The translations under genes and the position numbers were made by a program. Positions 29,622 to 39,288 of a stretch of DNA of 64,000 nt are shown one piece after another; position 1 is the first letter of the stretch, and each line of letters starts with the position of its first letter. The notes below the pieces were generated by a model, which made no database searches, had not been told where the DNA came from, and worked only from the letters and a program-made list of their open reading frames with translations. Origin of the DNA: Pantoea agglomerans (GTDB lineage Bacteria > Pseudomonadota > Gammaproteobacteria > Enterobacterales > Enterobacteriaceae); NCBI RefSeq assembly GCF_020149765.1, contig NZ_CP083809.1, positions 2,232,001 to 2,296,000 of the forward strand, in the 5' to 3' direction.

Positions 29622-32222
29622 TTACGCCGTTGCAGGCGTGAGTAGCAGTTGTTTAAGTTCAGGAATGCAGGAGCCGCAGTTGGTGCCGCACTTCAGCGCG
29701 GCCCCCAGCGCCGCAGGCGAGTCGCTGCCCTCCTCTATCGCCCGGCGGATCGCCGTTTCGCCGACGCCGAAACAGCTGCAGATGATGCGCCCCGCGTCGT
29801 TGCCCTGTGCGCTGCAGCCCGCCAGCAGCGCAAAGCGTCCGGCGGCGTCGGCGGGCGGCGCGCAGAAAGCAGCGCTAATCAGCCCCTGGTCAAGCGTCGG
29901 CAGACGCGGCGCGGCGTAGAACGCCAGCTGCAGCTCGCCTTCGCGCCACGCCAGCAGCCGGTACTCACCCGCAGCACCCGTCGCCTGCTGCAGCTGCATG
30001 TTCTGCGTCGCCAGCTGCGCCTGCGCCCAGTCGCTGGCGGCACCATCGCCCGCCAGCGTCAGCCGCTGCGCGCCTGCCTGCGGCGCGCGTGCCCAGTAGC
30101 GCAGCCCGGCAGGTGGGTGGATATCGCGCTGCCACAGCCAGCCCTGCCAGTCGGTGCGCAGCGGCTGGAGACGCACCGCCGTCTGCTTCAGCGCCGGCTG
30201 GCCCGACGCGGGACAGCAGCGGGCCGTCACCAGCGCGCCGACGCTGCTCTGCAGGGCGAACTGGCGGTTCCAGTGCATCGGCGCAAACAGCTCGTCAGGC
30301 CGCATGCCGCTGTCGATCCGCACCCGCGCCACCATCCAGCCGCGCATCGACTGCACCCGCGCCAGGTCGCCGTCGGCGAGGCCCCAGCGCTGCGCCGTCA
30401 CCGGATGCAGCGCGATATAGGGCTCGTCGATATGCTGCATCAGACGCGGCACCGCGCCAGTGCGCGTCATGGTGTGCCACTGATCGCGGATGCGTCCGCT
30501 GTTCATCAGCAGCGGACAGGCTTCGTCAGCCGCCAGCGCCAGCGGCGCGGCGCAGGGCAGCAGCCGCGCCTTGCCGTCGGCATGGAAAAAGCGGCGATCG
30601 CCAAACAGCCGGGCACAGCCGTGGGGAAAGCGCGCGTTGACCGGCCACTGTACCGGCTTCAGCCGATCCCAGCTCTCATCGCTGAGCTGCGCCAGGGCGC
30701 TGATGTCGAAAGCGCGCTGGCCCTGGTTTTCAAAGCCGGAGAGCGCAGCGTGCTCGCGAAAAATCTCCGCCGGATGCTGCCAGGCGAAGGCGTCGCCAAA
30801 GCCGAGCCGCTGCGCCACCTGCGCCAGCAGCCACCAGTCTGGCTTCGCCTCGCCGGGCGGCGGCACAAAGGCGCGCTGGCGCGAGATGCGCCGCTCGGAG
30901 TTGGTAACGGTGCCGTTTTTTTCGCCCCAGCCGAGCGCGGGCAGCAGAATATCGGCGAACGCCGTGGTGTCGGTCTGCGCCATCACGTCGGAGACGATCA
31001 CCAGCGGACAGCTCGCCAGCGCCTGCGCCACGCGGTTGCCTTCCGGCATTGACGCCGCCGGATTGGTGCCGAGGATCCACACCGCCTTTACCTCGCCGCG
31101 CGCCACCGCCTCGAACAGCGCCACGGCGGTAAGGCCGGGCCGCCGCGCCACCGTCGGGCTGCGCCAGAAGCGCTGCAGCCGGTCGCACTCGGCGTCGCTG
31201 AAGCCCATATGCGCCGCCAGCTGGTTCGCCAGTCCGCCCACTTCGCGTCCGCCCATGGCGTTAGGCTGCCCGGTCAGCGAAAAGGGGCCGCAGCCCGCGC
31301 GGCCCAGCTTGCCGCTCAGCAGATGGACGTTAAGAATGGCGTTATTATGGTCGCTGCCGGCGACCGACTGGTTAATGCCCATGCACCAGAGCGTCAGTAC
31401 GCGATCGCTGCCGCTAAAGAGCTGGTAGAACTGCGTCAGCAGATCGCTATCCAGCTCGCAGGCCGCCGCCGTGCGCGCCAGCGTCCAGGGCTGCGCCGCC
31501 GCCAGCGTCTCCTCTACGCCGTTCAGGTGGGGCAGCATGCTGCTGTCGATGCCGCTATGCTGCGCCAGCCAGTTGAGCAGGCCAGCGTACAGCGCGCCGT
31601 CGCTGCCCGGCCGCAGCGGCAGATGCAGATCCGCCAGATCGGTGCTCGCGGTGCGGCGCGGATCGATCACCACCACCCGCATCGCCGGGCGCTGCTGCTT
31701 CGCCTGCACCAGCTGCTGATAAGCCACCGGATGCGTCCAGGCGGCGTTGGACCCCACCAGCACTACCAGATCCGCCTCGGCGAAATCGGCATAGCAGCAG
31801 GGCACCGCGTCGGCGCCAAAGGCGCGCTTGTAGCCCACCACCGCCGAGGCCATGCAGAGCCGCGAATTGGTATCGATATTGGCCGCGCCGATATATCCCT
31901 TCATCAGCTTATTGGCGACGTAATAGTCCTCGGTGAGCAGCTGGCCGGAGGCGTAGATCGCCACCGCCTCCGGGCCGTGCCGGTCAATAATGGCGCGCAG
32001 TCGCGCGGCGGCACTCTCCAGCGCCCTCTCCAGCGCCACCGGTTCGCCGTCGACCCGCGCCCGCAACAGCCGCCCGCTGGCATGCAGGGTGTCGCCCAGC
32101 GCCGCGCCTTTCACGCACAGGCGACCGTGGCTGGCCGGATGGCTGGGGTCGCCGGTGACGACGCTGCTGGCGCTCACGCTGACGCCGCAGCCGACGCCGC
32201 AGTAGGGACAGGTGCTCTTCAT
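29622..32222 (-). CDS. nasA: Assimilatory nitrate reductase catalytic subunit
   Basis: An 866-residue cytosolic molybdoenzyme (bis-MGD), the length of Klebsiella NasA, reducing nitrate to nitrite. The N-terminus TCPYCGVGCGVSV carries the Cys ligands of a [4Fe-4S] cluster with a fourth Cys in HGRLCVKGAAL near residue 36. The molybdopterin oxidoreductase domain and a dinucleotide-binding domain with MNSGRIRDQWHTMTRTG follow. The last ~55 residues add a BFD-like [2Fe-2S] domain (CSCFGVGETA...CGTNCGSCIPEL), a feature of enterobacterial NasA. Its ATG overlaps the stop of the nitrite reductase gene by 4 nt. Confidence 0.97.
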   Translation of the reverse strand: MKSTCPYCGVGCGVSVSASSVVTGDPSHPASHGRLCVKGAALGDTLHASGRLLRARVDGEPVALERALESAAARLRAIIDRHGPEAVAIYASGQLLTEDYYVANKLMKGYIGAANIDTNSRLCMASAVVGYKRAFGADAVPCCYADFAEADLVVLVGSNAAWTHPVAYQQLVQAKQQRPAMRVVVIDPRRTASTDLADLHLPLRPGSDGALYAGLLNWLAQHSGIDSSMLPHLNGVEETLAAAQPWTLARTAAACELDSDLLTQFYQLFSGSDRVLTLWCMGINQSVAGSDHNNAILNVHLLSGKLGRAGCGPFSLTGQPNAMGGREVGGLANQLAAHMGFSDAECDRLQRFWRSPTVARRPGLTAVALFEAVARGEVKAVWILGTNPAASMPEGNRVAQALASCPLVIVSDVMAQTDTTAFADILLPALGWGEKNGTVTNSERRISRQRAFVPPPGEAKPDWWLLAQVAQRLGFGDAFAWQHPAEIFREHAALSGFENQGQRAFDISALAQLSDESWDRLKPVQWPVNARFPHGCARLFGDRRFFHADGKARLLPCAAPLALAADEACPLLMNSGRIRDQWHTMTRTGAVPRLMQHIDEPYIALHPVTAQRWGLADGDLARVQSMRGWMVARVRIDSGMRPDELFAPMHWNRQFALQSSVGALVTARCCPASGQPALKQTAVRLQPLRTDWQGWLWQRDIHPPAGLRYWARAPQAGAQRLTLAGDGAASDWAQAQLATQNMQLQQATGAAGEYRLLAWREGELQLAFYAAPRLPTLDQGLISAAFCAPPADAAGRFALLAGCSAQGNDAGRIICSCFGVGETAIRRAIEEGSDSPAALGAALKCGTNCGSCIPELKQLLLTPATA

Positions 32223-35200
32223 GAGGCTTCCGCCATCAGGTTCAGCGGCCGGTTCGCCACCCAGATCTGCCCCGCTTCCAGCTTCACCGGCCAGCAGCGC
32301 AGCCGCTGCTGTGGATCGTCGAGGCTCTGCCCGTCGCGCAGCCGCACGCGCTGTTTATAGAGCGGCGAGATCACCACCGGCTCCCCCGCCACGTCGCCGA
32401 GGATGCCGCGCGACAGCACGCTGACCTCGCTGCCCGGCTCGCGATCCTCCAGCGCATAGAGGGCGTCGCCGAAGCGGAACAGCGCAATGCGCTCGCTGCC
32501 GAGACGCGCGCCGATGCCCGCCTGCGGCGGCACCGCCGCAAGATCGCACAGCGCGCTCCAGGGCTCGGCGGGCAGCTCGCGCAGCGGGATGCGCGCCTGC
32601 GTTGCGGGCTGACGCTGGTCGCGCACCCGATGGTAAGGCGGCGCCTCGTCCGGCCCGTCGCCGTTAACGGCGGTGGTAAAGAGCGCGCGCCGCGAGGGAT
32701 CCGCCAGCGTGGTTCGCCATTCGCACTGGTAGCTGTCGACCACGCGCTGCATCTCCGCCTCCAGCGTCGCCGCAATGTCGAGGCTATCCTCGATTACCAC
32801 CTGGCGCAGGTAGTCAAGCCCCCCTTCAAGGTTATCCATCCAGACGCTGGTGCGCTGCAGCCGGTCGGCGGTGCGCACGTAGAACATCAGGATGCGGTCG
32901 ACGTAGCGGATCAGCGTTTCGTCGTCGAGGTCGCTGGCGAAGAGATCGGCGTGGCGCGGCTTCATGCCGCCGTTGCCGCAGACGTAGAGATTCCAGCCTT
33001 TCTCGGTGGCGATAACGCCGATATCTTTGCTCTGCGCCTCGGCGCACTCGCGGGTGCAGCCCGACACCGCCATTTTGATCTTGTGCGGCGCGCGCAGCCC
33101 TTTGTAGCGGTGCTCCAGCGCGATGGCGAAGGCGGTCGAATCCTGCACGCCGTAGCGGCACCAGCTGGAGCCGACGCAGGACTTCACCGTGCGCAGCGAT
33201 TTGCCGTAGGCGTGGCCGGTCTCAAAGCCTGCTGCCAGCAGCGCCTCCCAGATAGCGGGCAGCTGATCGAGCCGCGCGCCGAAAAGATCGATACGCTGGC
33301 CGCCCGTAATTTTGGTGTAGAGATCGTAGCGCGCCGCCACCTCGCCGATGGCGATCAGCCCCTGCGGGGTGATCTCACCGCCCGCCACGCGCGGCACCAC
33401 CGAGTAGCTGCCATCTTTCTGGATATTGGCGAAATAGCGATCGTTGGTCTCCTGCAGCGGCAGGTGCGCCGGCTTCAGCAGGTAGTCGTTCCAGCAGGAG
33501 GCGAGCAGCGACGCCGCCAGCGGTTTGCACACCTCGCAGCCGTGGCCGCGCCCGTGCGCCGCCAGCAGCGCCTCCCAGCTTTTCAGCTCGCCGACGCGCA
33601 TCAGGTGATAAAGCTCCTGGCGTGACCAGGGGAAGTGCTCGCAGATATCTTTTTTTACCACGACGCCCAGATTCGCCAGCTGGTGCTCCATCACCTGCTT
33701 TACCAGCGCCGAACAGCCGCCGCAGCCGGTGGCCGCGCGGGTACACTGCTTCACCGCCGCCATATCGCCGCAGCCCGCCTGCACCGCGGCGCAGATATCG
33801 CCCTTGCTGACGCTGTGGCAGGAGCAGACCTGCGCGCTTTCCGGCAGGGCCGCCACGCCCGATGCCCGGCCCGGCGATGCCGCCAGTGCGGGCAGGATCA
33901 GGCTCTCCGGCGCGGCGGGCAGCGCCATCTGGTTAAGCATCATCTGCAGCAGCGTGCTGTAGTCGCTGCTGTCTCCCACCAGCACGCCCCCCAGCAGGGT
34001 TTTGCCCTCGCCGCACACCACGATCTTTCTGTAAATCCCCTTCGGCTCGTCGGTCCAGTAGAGGCTCTGGCTGCCCGGCGTGCGGCCGTGCGCGTCGCCG
34101 AACGAGGCGACCTCAACGCCGAGCAGCTTGAGTTTCGTGCTCATATCCGCGCCGCTGAAGGTGCTGGCCTCGCCGGCGAGCTGCCCGGCCAGCACCCGCG
34201 CCATCTGATAGCCGGGCGCCACCAGGCCGAAGATCTGCCCGTTCCACAGCGCGCATTCGCCGATGGCAAACACCGCCTCGTCGCTGGTCTGGCAGCGATC
34301 GTTAATAGCGATGCCGCCGCGCGCCCCCAGGCTCAGCCCCGCCTCCCGTGCCAGCTCGTCGCGCGGACGAATGCCCACCGAAAAGAGCACCATATCGGTG
34401 TTGAGCCTCTCGCCGTCGGCAAACTGCAGCGTCAGGCTGCCGTCCGCTTCGCGCGCGAGGGTTTGCGTCTCCTTCGCAGTATGTACCTGCACGCCGAGCG
34501 CCTCGATTTTACGCCGCAGCATCTGCGCGCCGCCCTCGTCGAGCTGTACCCCCATCAGGCGCGGCGCGAACTCAACCACATGGGTCTCCAGCCCGAGCTG
34601 ACGCAGCGCATTGGCCGCCTCCAGCCCCAGCAGGCCGCCGCCGATCACCACCCCGCGCTGGCTGCGGCGCGCGCAGGCGGCGATGGCGTCGAGATCGTCC
34701 AGCGTGCGGTAGACGAAGCAGCGGGCGTCGTCATGGCCGGGAATGGGCGGCACAAAAGGACGCGAGCCGGTGGCGAGCACCAGCTTATCCCACGCCAGCT
34801 CGTCGCCGCGGCTGTCGCGCAGGCTGCGCTGCTGGCGATCGATGGCGACCACCCGACAGCTGCTGCGCAGCTCGATGCCGTGCGCCGCAAAGAAATCCTC
34901 GCCGACCAGCGACAGATCGGCGGCGCTTTTGCCCTCGAACCAGGATGAGAGATGGACGCGATCATAGGCGGGCAGCCGCTCTTCGCCGTAGACCACGATG
35001 TGATAGCGCTGGTGCAGCGCGCGCGCCACCAGCTGTTCGAGGAAATAGTGGCTAACCATGCCGTGACCGACCACGGCTAATACCGGTTTACTCATCATCG
35101 GGCTTCCTGCAGCCTGCGGCTGCGATTCGGGTGGAGTGTCAAAAAGGGTGTGCAGCGCGGCGGGTTCGCCCGCCTGCAGCTTTGCCAGTAGCGGCGCGGC

Positions 35201-36283
35201 CTGCCGACAGTCGCCGTAGAGCAGCACCCCTGTCAGGCGGCCGTCGCGCAAAAACAGACGGCGGTAGTCGCCAGAGAGCGGGTCGAAGCTGATGCAGCTC
35301 TCCGCCTCGCGAATATCCCCGCAGCTGAACAGCGAAATGCCGCTGACCTTGAGGCGGGTGCCGCTTTCCTGATGGTGAAAATCCGCAGCCGGCTGCCCGG
35401 CCAGCTGCGCCGCCAGCACCGCCGCCTGCGCCTGACCTGGCGCCGCCAGGCCGAAGGTTTCGCCGTCGATTTCGCAGCACTCGCCGAGCGCGTAGACGCC
35501 GGGCACTGCGCTACGCAGCTGGCGATTCACCAGGATGCCGCGCCCACAGGGGACGCCCGCCGCCGCCGCAACGGCGATCTCCGGCTCAATACCGATGGCG
35601 ATCACCACCTGCGCGGCCGGCAGCGCACGGCCGTCGGCGAGCAGTACGCCGCTTTCCGTCACTGCCGCCAGCCCGCTGTTAAGCGCTACCCGTAGCCCGC
35701 GTGAACGCAGCTGCGCCTCCAGCAGCGCGCCCGCCTGGGCATCCAGCTGGCGATCCAGCAGCCAGCGCTTAGGGTGCAGCAGCGTGACCTCGCGCCCCCT
35801 GGCGCACAGCGCGGCGGCGGCCTCAATGCCGAGGAAGCCGCCGCCCAGCACCACCACCGGCCCCTTCCCGGCCAGCAGCGCGTCGACGTCCGCCCTGGTG
35901 CGAAAGCCACAGACCTGCGGCCGGTCAACGCCGGGTATAGCGGGCAGCCGCGGGCGCGATCCGGTGGCGAACACCAGCCGATCCCACTGCAGCACGCGGC
36001 GGTCGGTTTCCAGCCGCCGCGCCGCAAGGTCGACGCGCTGCACCGTTTCGCCCGCCAGCAGCGTGACGCCCTGTTGCTGATACCACGCCGGCGTGTGGAT
36101 CAGCGTTTCTTCAAAGGATGTCTCGCCCGCCAGCACCGGCGACAGCAGCACGCGGTTATAATTGCCGTGCGGCTCACGCCCGATCACCGTAATGGCGTAG
36201 CGATCCGGGGCGAGCCGCAGCAGGCACTCAACCATGCGCATCCCCGCCATACCGTTGCCCACCACCAGCAGCCGTTGCTTCAT
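32219..36283 (-). CDS. nasB: Fused NasC-NasB: NADH-dependent FAD reductase plus siroheme nitrite reductase
   Basis: A 1354-residue polyprotein corresponding to Klebsiella NasC and NasB in one frame. Residues 1 to ~385 are a complete FAD/NAD(P)H reductase (GNGMAGMRMVE, ATGSRPRLPAIPGV, VVLGGGFLGIEAAAAL, YALGECCEID). From ~396 a second, NirB-like reductase begins (VVGHGMVSHYFLEQL), then a BFD [2Fe-2S] domain (CSCHSVSKGD...CGGCSALV), the siroheme/[4Fe-4S] domain with SCVGSSWC and SGCTRECAEA, and a C-terminal NirD-like Rieske fold lacking Cys/His ligands (VLSRGILGD, SPLYKQRVRLRDG). The start MKQRLLVVGNG follows TGAGGAG; a longer frame runs into nasD. An internal ATGATG with its own SD lies at the junction (35093-35098). 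Confidence 0.94.
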   Translation of the reverse strand: MKQRLLVVGNGMAGMRMVECLLRLAPDRYAITVIGREPHGNYNRVLLSPVLAGETSFEETLIHTPAWYQQQGVTLLAGETVQRVDLAARRLETDRRVLQWDRLVFATGSRPRLPAIPGVDRPQVCGFRTRADVDALLAGKGPVVVLGGGFLGIEAAAALCARGREVTLLHPKRWLLDRQLDAQAGALLEAQLRSRGLRVALNSGLAAVTESGVLLADGRALPAAQVVIAIGIEPEIAVAAAAGVPCGRGILVNRQLRSAVPGVYALGECCEIDGETFGLAAPGQAQAAVLAAQLAGQPAADFHHQESGTRLKVSGISLFSCGDIREAESCISFDPLSGDYRRLFLRDGRLTGVLLYGDCRQAAPLLAKLQAGEPAALHTLFDTPPESQPQAAGSPMMSKPVLAVVGHGMVSHYFLEQLVARALHQRYHIVVYGEERLPAYDRVHLSSWFEGKSAADLSLVGEDFFAAHGIELRSSCRVVAIDRQQRSLRDSRGDELAWDKLVLATGSRPFVPPIPGHDDARCFVYRTLDDLDAIAACARRSQRGVVIGGGLLGLEAANALRQLGLETHVVEFAPRLMGVQLDEGGAQMLRRKIEALGVQVHTAKETQTLAREADGSLTLQFADGERLNTDMVLFSVGIRPRDELAREAGLSLGARGGIAINDRCQTSDEAVFAIGECALWNGQIFGLVAPGYQMARVLAGQLAGEASTFSGADMSTKLKLLGVEVASFGDAHGRTPGSQSLYWTDEPKGIYRKIVVCGEGKTLLGGVLVGDSSDYSTLLQMMLNQMALPAAPESLILPALAASPGRASGVAALPESAQVCSCHSVSKGDICAAVQAGCGDMAAVKQCTRAATGCGGCSALVKQVMEHQLANLGVVVKKDICEHFPWSRQELYHLMRVGELKSWEALLAAHGRGHGCEVCKPLAASLLASCWNDYLLKPAHLPLQETNDRYFANIQKDGSYSVVPRVAGGEITPQGLIAIGEVAARYDLYTKITGGQRIDLFGARLDQLPAIWEALLAAGFETGHAYGKSLRTVKSCVGSSWCRYGVQDSTAFAIALEHRYKGLRAPHKIKMAVSGCTRECAEAQSKDIGVIATEKGWNLYVCGNGGMKPRHADLFASDLDDETLIRYVDRILMFYVRTADRLQRTSVWMDNLEGGLDYLRQVVIEDSLDIAATLEAEMQRVVDSYQCEWRTTLADPSRRALFTTAVNGDGPDEAPPYHRVRDQRQPATQARIPLRELPAEPWSALCDLAAVPPQAGIGARLGSERIALFRFGDALYALEDREPGSEVSVLSRGILGDVAGEPVVISPLYKQRVRLRDGQSLDDPQQRLRCWPVKLEAGQIWVANRPLNLMAEAS
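35093..35107 (-). promoter_or_regulatory. Internal ribosome binding site and ATG pair at the NasC/NasB junction
   Basis: On the minus strand AGGAAGCCCG precedes ATGATG in the reading frame of the fused protein. Initiation here would give a separate ~958-residue NasB (MMSKPVLAVVGHG), close to the size of the separate Klebsiella NasB. Confidence 0.55.
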
Positions 36284-36293
36284 ATGCCGCTCC

Positions 36294-37079
36294 TCAGGCT
36301 GCGGTCTGTTTTTCATACAGAAAGTGCAGGATCTGCTGGCGTAGCTGGTGATAGCGCGCGTCGTCCGCCAGCGCCACCCGCGATCGCGGCCTGGGGAGAT
36401 CGACGGCGAGGATCTCGCCCACTTTCGCCGCCGGGCCGTTGGTCATCATCAGCACCCGGTCGGAGAGCAGCACCGCCTCGTCGACGTCGTGGGTGATCAG
36501 CACGATGGTGGTGTTCAGCTCCTGCTGGATGCGCATCACGCTATCCTGCAAGTGGGCGCGCGTCAGCGCATCGAGCGCGCCGAACGGCTCGTCGAGCAGC
36601 AGCACGCGCGGCTTCATCGCCAGCGCGCGCGCAATGCCGACGCGCTGCTTCATGCCGCCCGATATCTCGCCGGGACGCTTGTGCATCGCATGGCTCATCT
36701 GCACGCGATTGAGGTTGTGCTCCACCCACTCGCCCATCTCCGCCTTGCTCATGCGTCCCTTAAAGACCTGGCGCACCGCCAGCTCGACGTTCTGCCAGGC
36801 GGTCAGCCAGGGCAGCAGCGAGTGGTTCTGAAACACCACCGCGCGTTCCGGGCCTGGCCCGGCGATTTCGCGGTTGTCGCACAGCAGCACGCCGCTGCTC
36901 GGCGCGCTCAGCCCGGCGATCAGGTTGAGCAGCGTCGATTTGCCGCAGCCGGAGTGGCCAATCAGGCTAAGGGTTTCCCCTTCGTGAATATCGAACGAGA
37001 CGTTGTCCAGGGCGAGAAAGTCGCCGCCCGCCGTGGTGAAACGCTGGCTGACCTGCTGAACGCGAATAATCGGTGACAT
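36294..37079 (-). CDS. nasD: Nitrate/nitrite ABC transporter ATP-binding protein
   Basis: A 261-residue ATPase of the NrtCD/SsuB/TauB class. Walker A is GHSGCGKST near residue 42, the signature EISGGMKQRVGIARAL near 140, Walker B VLLLDEPFGALD near 161, and the switch His in LITHDVDEA. It energises nitrate import with NasE and NasF. The stop TGA is part of the SD of the downstream nitrite reductase gene. The gene order F-E-D matches the Klebsiella nas operon. Confidence 0.95.
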   Translation of the reverse strand: MSPIIRVQQVSQRFTTAGGDFLALDNVSFDIHEGETLSLIGHSGCGKSTLLNLIAGLSAPSSGVLLCDNREIAGPGPERAVVFQNHSLLPWLTAWQNVELAVRQVFKGRMSKAEMGEWVEHNLNRVQMSHAMHKRPGEISGGMKQRVGIARALAMKPRVLLLDEPFGALDALTRAHLQDSVMRIQQELNTTIVLITHDVDEAVLLSDRVLMMTNGPAAKVGEILAVDLPRPRSRVALADDARYHQLRQQILHFLYEKQTAA

Positions 37080-37088
37080 AGCGACTCC

Positions 37089-37955
37089 TTATTTATCCCA
37101 GCTAAAACGGCGCGCCAGCAGCATCAGCCCCTGCTCCAGCAGCAGGCCCACCACGCCGATAAGCAGAATGGCGATGAGGATGTTCTCGACGTTAAGGTTG
37201 TTCCACTCGTTCCAGATCCAGAAGCCGATGCCGAGCCCGCCGGTAAGCATTTCGGCGGCGACAATCACCAGCCAGGCGATGCCGATAGAGAGCCGCACGC
37301 CGGTAAGCACCGCCGGCAGCACGGCGGGAAACAGGATGCGGCGCAGGATCGTCCACTCGGAAAGCTGCAGCACGCGCGCCACGTTGAGGTAGTCCTGTGG
37401 GATGCGCTGCACCCCTTCGGCGGTGTTGATTACCATCGGCCAGACAGAGCAGATAAAAATGGTCCAGCTGGAGGCGGGTTCGGCGCGCTGAAACAGCAGC
37501 AGGCCGATAGGCAGCCAGGCGAGCGGGCTGACCGGGCGCAGCAGCGCGATAATCGGGCTGAACATGCGCGACACAAAGGTAAAGCGCCCGATCAGAAAGC
37601 CAGCGGGAATGCCCACCAGCGCCGCCAGGCCGAAGCCGACGGCGACGCGCTGCAGCGAGGCGAGCACGTTCCAGCCGATGCCCTGATCGTTTGGTCCGGC
37701 GTTATAGAAGGGATCGGCGAACAGCGTCAGCGCCGCCTGCCAGGTGGCGTAGGGCGTGGGAAAGCCGCTGCTCCACAGCGCGGCGATCTGCCACACCAGC
37801 AGCATCAGCAGCAGGCCGCACAGCGCCGGAATAAGGCGCTGCATCAGCGGACGCAGGCGCGCCGGGCGGGCCGCGCTTTTCGGTTTCAGATTCAGGGTGA
37901 TAACGGTGCCGGGTTCGACCGCCGCCGGGGCGCTGATCTGCGCGACTTTTTTCAT
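37089..37955 (-). CDS. nasE: Nitrate ABC transporter permease
   Basis: A 288-residue inner membrane permease of the NrtB/SsuC type. The start MKKVAQISAPA is chosen because GAGG lies 6 nt upstream and longer frames run into nasF. A cytoplasmic N-terminal tail of ~50 residues precedes about six helices. The EAA loop conserved in binding-protein-dependent permeases is EGVQRIPQDYLNVARVLQLSEWTILRRILFPAVLPAVLTGVRLSIG near 190-235. It is 11 nt after nasF. Confidence 0.94.
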   Translation of the reverse strand: MKKVAQISAPAAVEPGTVITLNLKPKSAARPARLRPLMQRLIPALCGLLLMLLVWQIAALWSSGFPTPYATWQAALTLFADPFYNAGPNDQGIGWNVLASLQRVAVGFGLAALVGIPAGFLIGRFTFVSRMFSPIIALLRPVSPLAWLPIGLLLFQRAEPASSWTIFICSVWPMVINTAEGVQRIPQDYLNVARVLQLSEWTILRRILFPAVLPAVLTGVRLSIGIAWLVIVAAEMLTGGLGIGFWIWNEWNNLNVENILIAILLIGVVGLLLEQGLMLLARRFSWDK

Positions 37956-37966
37956 TTCTGCCTCTC

Positions 37967-39217
37967 TTAACGTTTCAGGGCGAAGCTGGCGGCGTAAGCG
38001 GCGGGATGCGTGCCGTCCCATACCTTGCCGTCCATCAGGGTGCTGCTGCGCAGCTCGCTTTGCGGCAGCGCAACGTTGCCGACGGCGCTGGCCGCCTGTT
38101 TGTAGATATCGATGCGGTTAACCTGGCGCGCCACCGCCAGATAGTCGGGATCGGCGCTGAGCATGCCCCAGCGCTTCAGCTGCGTCAGGAACCACATGCC
38201 GTCGGAGAGCCAGGGAAAGCTCACCGCGCCGTCGCGGAAAAAGCGCATCGGATGCGCGTCCTGCCAGCTTTTGCCGAGGCCGTTCTGGTACTGACCGAGC
38301 ATGCGCCCTTCCAGCGTCTCGACTCTGGTATTAATCCAGGCGCGCTGCGCCAGCACCGCCGCGGTTTCACGGCGGTTATCGTCAGAGGCGTCGATCCAGC
38401 GCGCCGCCTCCAGCACCGCGGCGGTAAGCGCGCGGGCGCTGTTGGGATTGCTTTTCACCCACTCGGCGCGGGTGGCGAGGATCTTCTCCGGGTGATCGGG
38501 CCAGATCTGCTGCGAGGTCGCGGCGGTAAAGCCGATGTTGTCGCTGATGGCGCGCTGGTTCCACGGCTCGCCGACGCAGAAGCCGCTCATATTGCCGATC
38601 TTCATATTCATCACCATCTGCGGCGGCGGCACGACAAGGGTGCGAACGTCGTTAAACGGATGAATGCCCGCCTCGGCGAGCCAGTAGTAGAGCCACATCG
38701 CGTGGGTGCTGGTTGGAAAGGTGTGGGCGAAGCTAAAGGTGCCTTTTGGCTGCGCCGCGACCGCCTGCTTCAGGCTGGCGGCGTCGGTGACGCCCTGCGC
38801 TTTCAGCTGGCTGGAGAGCGTAATCGCCTGGCCGTTGTTGTTAAGGGTCATCAGGTTGGCCATGTCGTGCTGCGGCCCCGCCACGCCCAGCTGCAGGCCG
38901 TAGATCATGCCGTAGAGCGCATGGGCGGCGTCCAGCTCCCCGGCGGTGAGCTTGTCGCGTACTGCCGCCCAGCTCGCCTCTTTGCTCGGCTGCAGCGTCA
39001 GGCCGTACTTTTTATCGAAGCCCTTGACCGCCGCCATCACCACCGGCGCGCAGTCGGTCAGCGGAATAAACCCGACGCGCAGGCTCGCCTTCTCCGGCGC
39101 GTCGGAACCGGCGGCCCAGACGGCGTTACGCAGCCCCGGCAGCAGATATGCGCCGCCGACAGCGGCGCCGGCGAGTAACAACTTGCGCCGTGAGGCGGAA
39201 AAAGAGGAGTGGCTCAT
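37967..39217 (-). CDS. nasF: Periplasmic nitrate-binding protein with Tat signal
   Basis: A 416-residue substrate-binding protein of the NrtA/NasF family. The start MSHSSFSASRRKLLLAG was chosen for its AGGAAG SD and signal; a longer frame would begin inside the attenuator. Residues 9-30 form a twin-arginine signal ([15 protein letters not shown]). The mature protein has LRVGFIPLTDCAPVVMAA, DAAHALYGMIYGLQLGV, FSFAHTFPTSTHAMWLYYWLAEAGI and GFCVGEPWNQRA, the nitrate-site blocks of NrtA-type proteins. It is the first structural gene of the nas operon, downstream of the NasR-controlled leader. Confidence 0.95.
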   Translation of the reverse strand: MSHSSFSASRRKLLLAGAAVGGAYLLPGLRNAVWAAGSDAPEKASLRVGFIPLTDCAPVVMAAVKGFDKKYGLTLQPSKEASWAAVRDKLTAGELDAAHALYGMIYGLQLGVAGPQHDMANLMTLNNNGQAITLSSQLKAQGVTDAASLKQAVAAQPKGTFSFAHTFPTSTHAMWLYYWLAEAGIHPFNDVRTLVVPPPQMVMNMKIGNMSGFCVGEPWNQRAISDNIGFTAATSQQIWPDHPEKILATRAEWVKSNPNSARALTAAVLEAARWIDASDDNRRETAAVLAQRAWINTRVETLEGRMLGQYQNGLGKSWQDAHPMRFFRDGAVSFPWLSDGMWFLTQLKRWGMLSADPDYLAVARQVNRIDIYKQAASAVGNVALPQSELRSSTLMDGKVWDGTHPAAYAASFALKR

Positions 39218-39242
39218 CGCTCGCTTCCTGAAAAAAGGGAAT

Positions 39243-39288
39243 AAAAAAAGGCGTCCGACCGACATGCCTGCGCATGCGGATGGACGCC
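39243..39288 (-). terminator. Attenuator (intrinsic terminator) in the nas leader
   Basis: On the minus strand, arms GGCGTCC and GGACGCC enclose an inner stem (CATGC/GCATG) and are followed by seven T residues, 25 nt before nasF. Its 5' arm is shared with the second hexaloop hairpin, so the two structures exclude each other. Confidence 0.9.

Noticed and set aside
29649..32360. Several long plus-strand open frames (up to 467 codons)
   Set aside because: Antisense to nasA, which carries all expected cofactor motifs.
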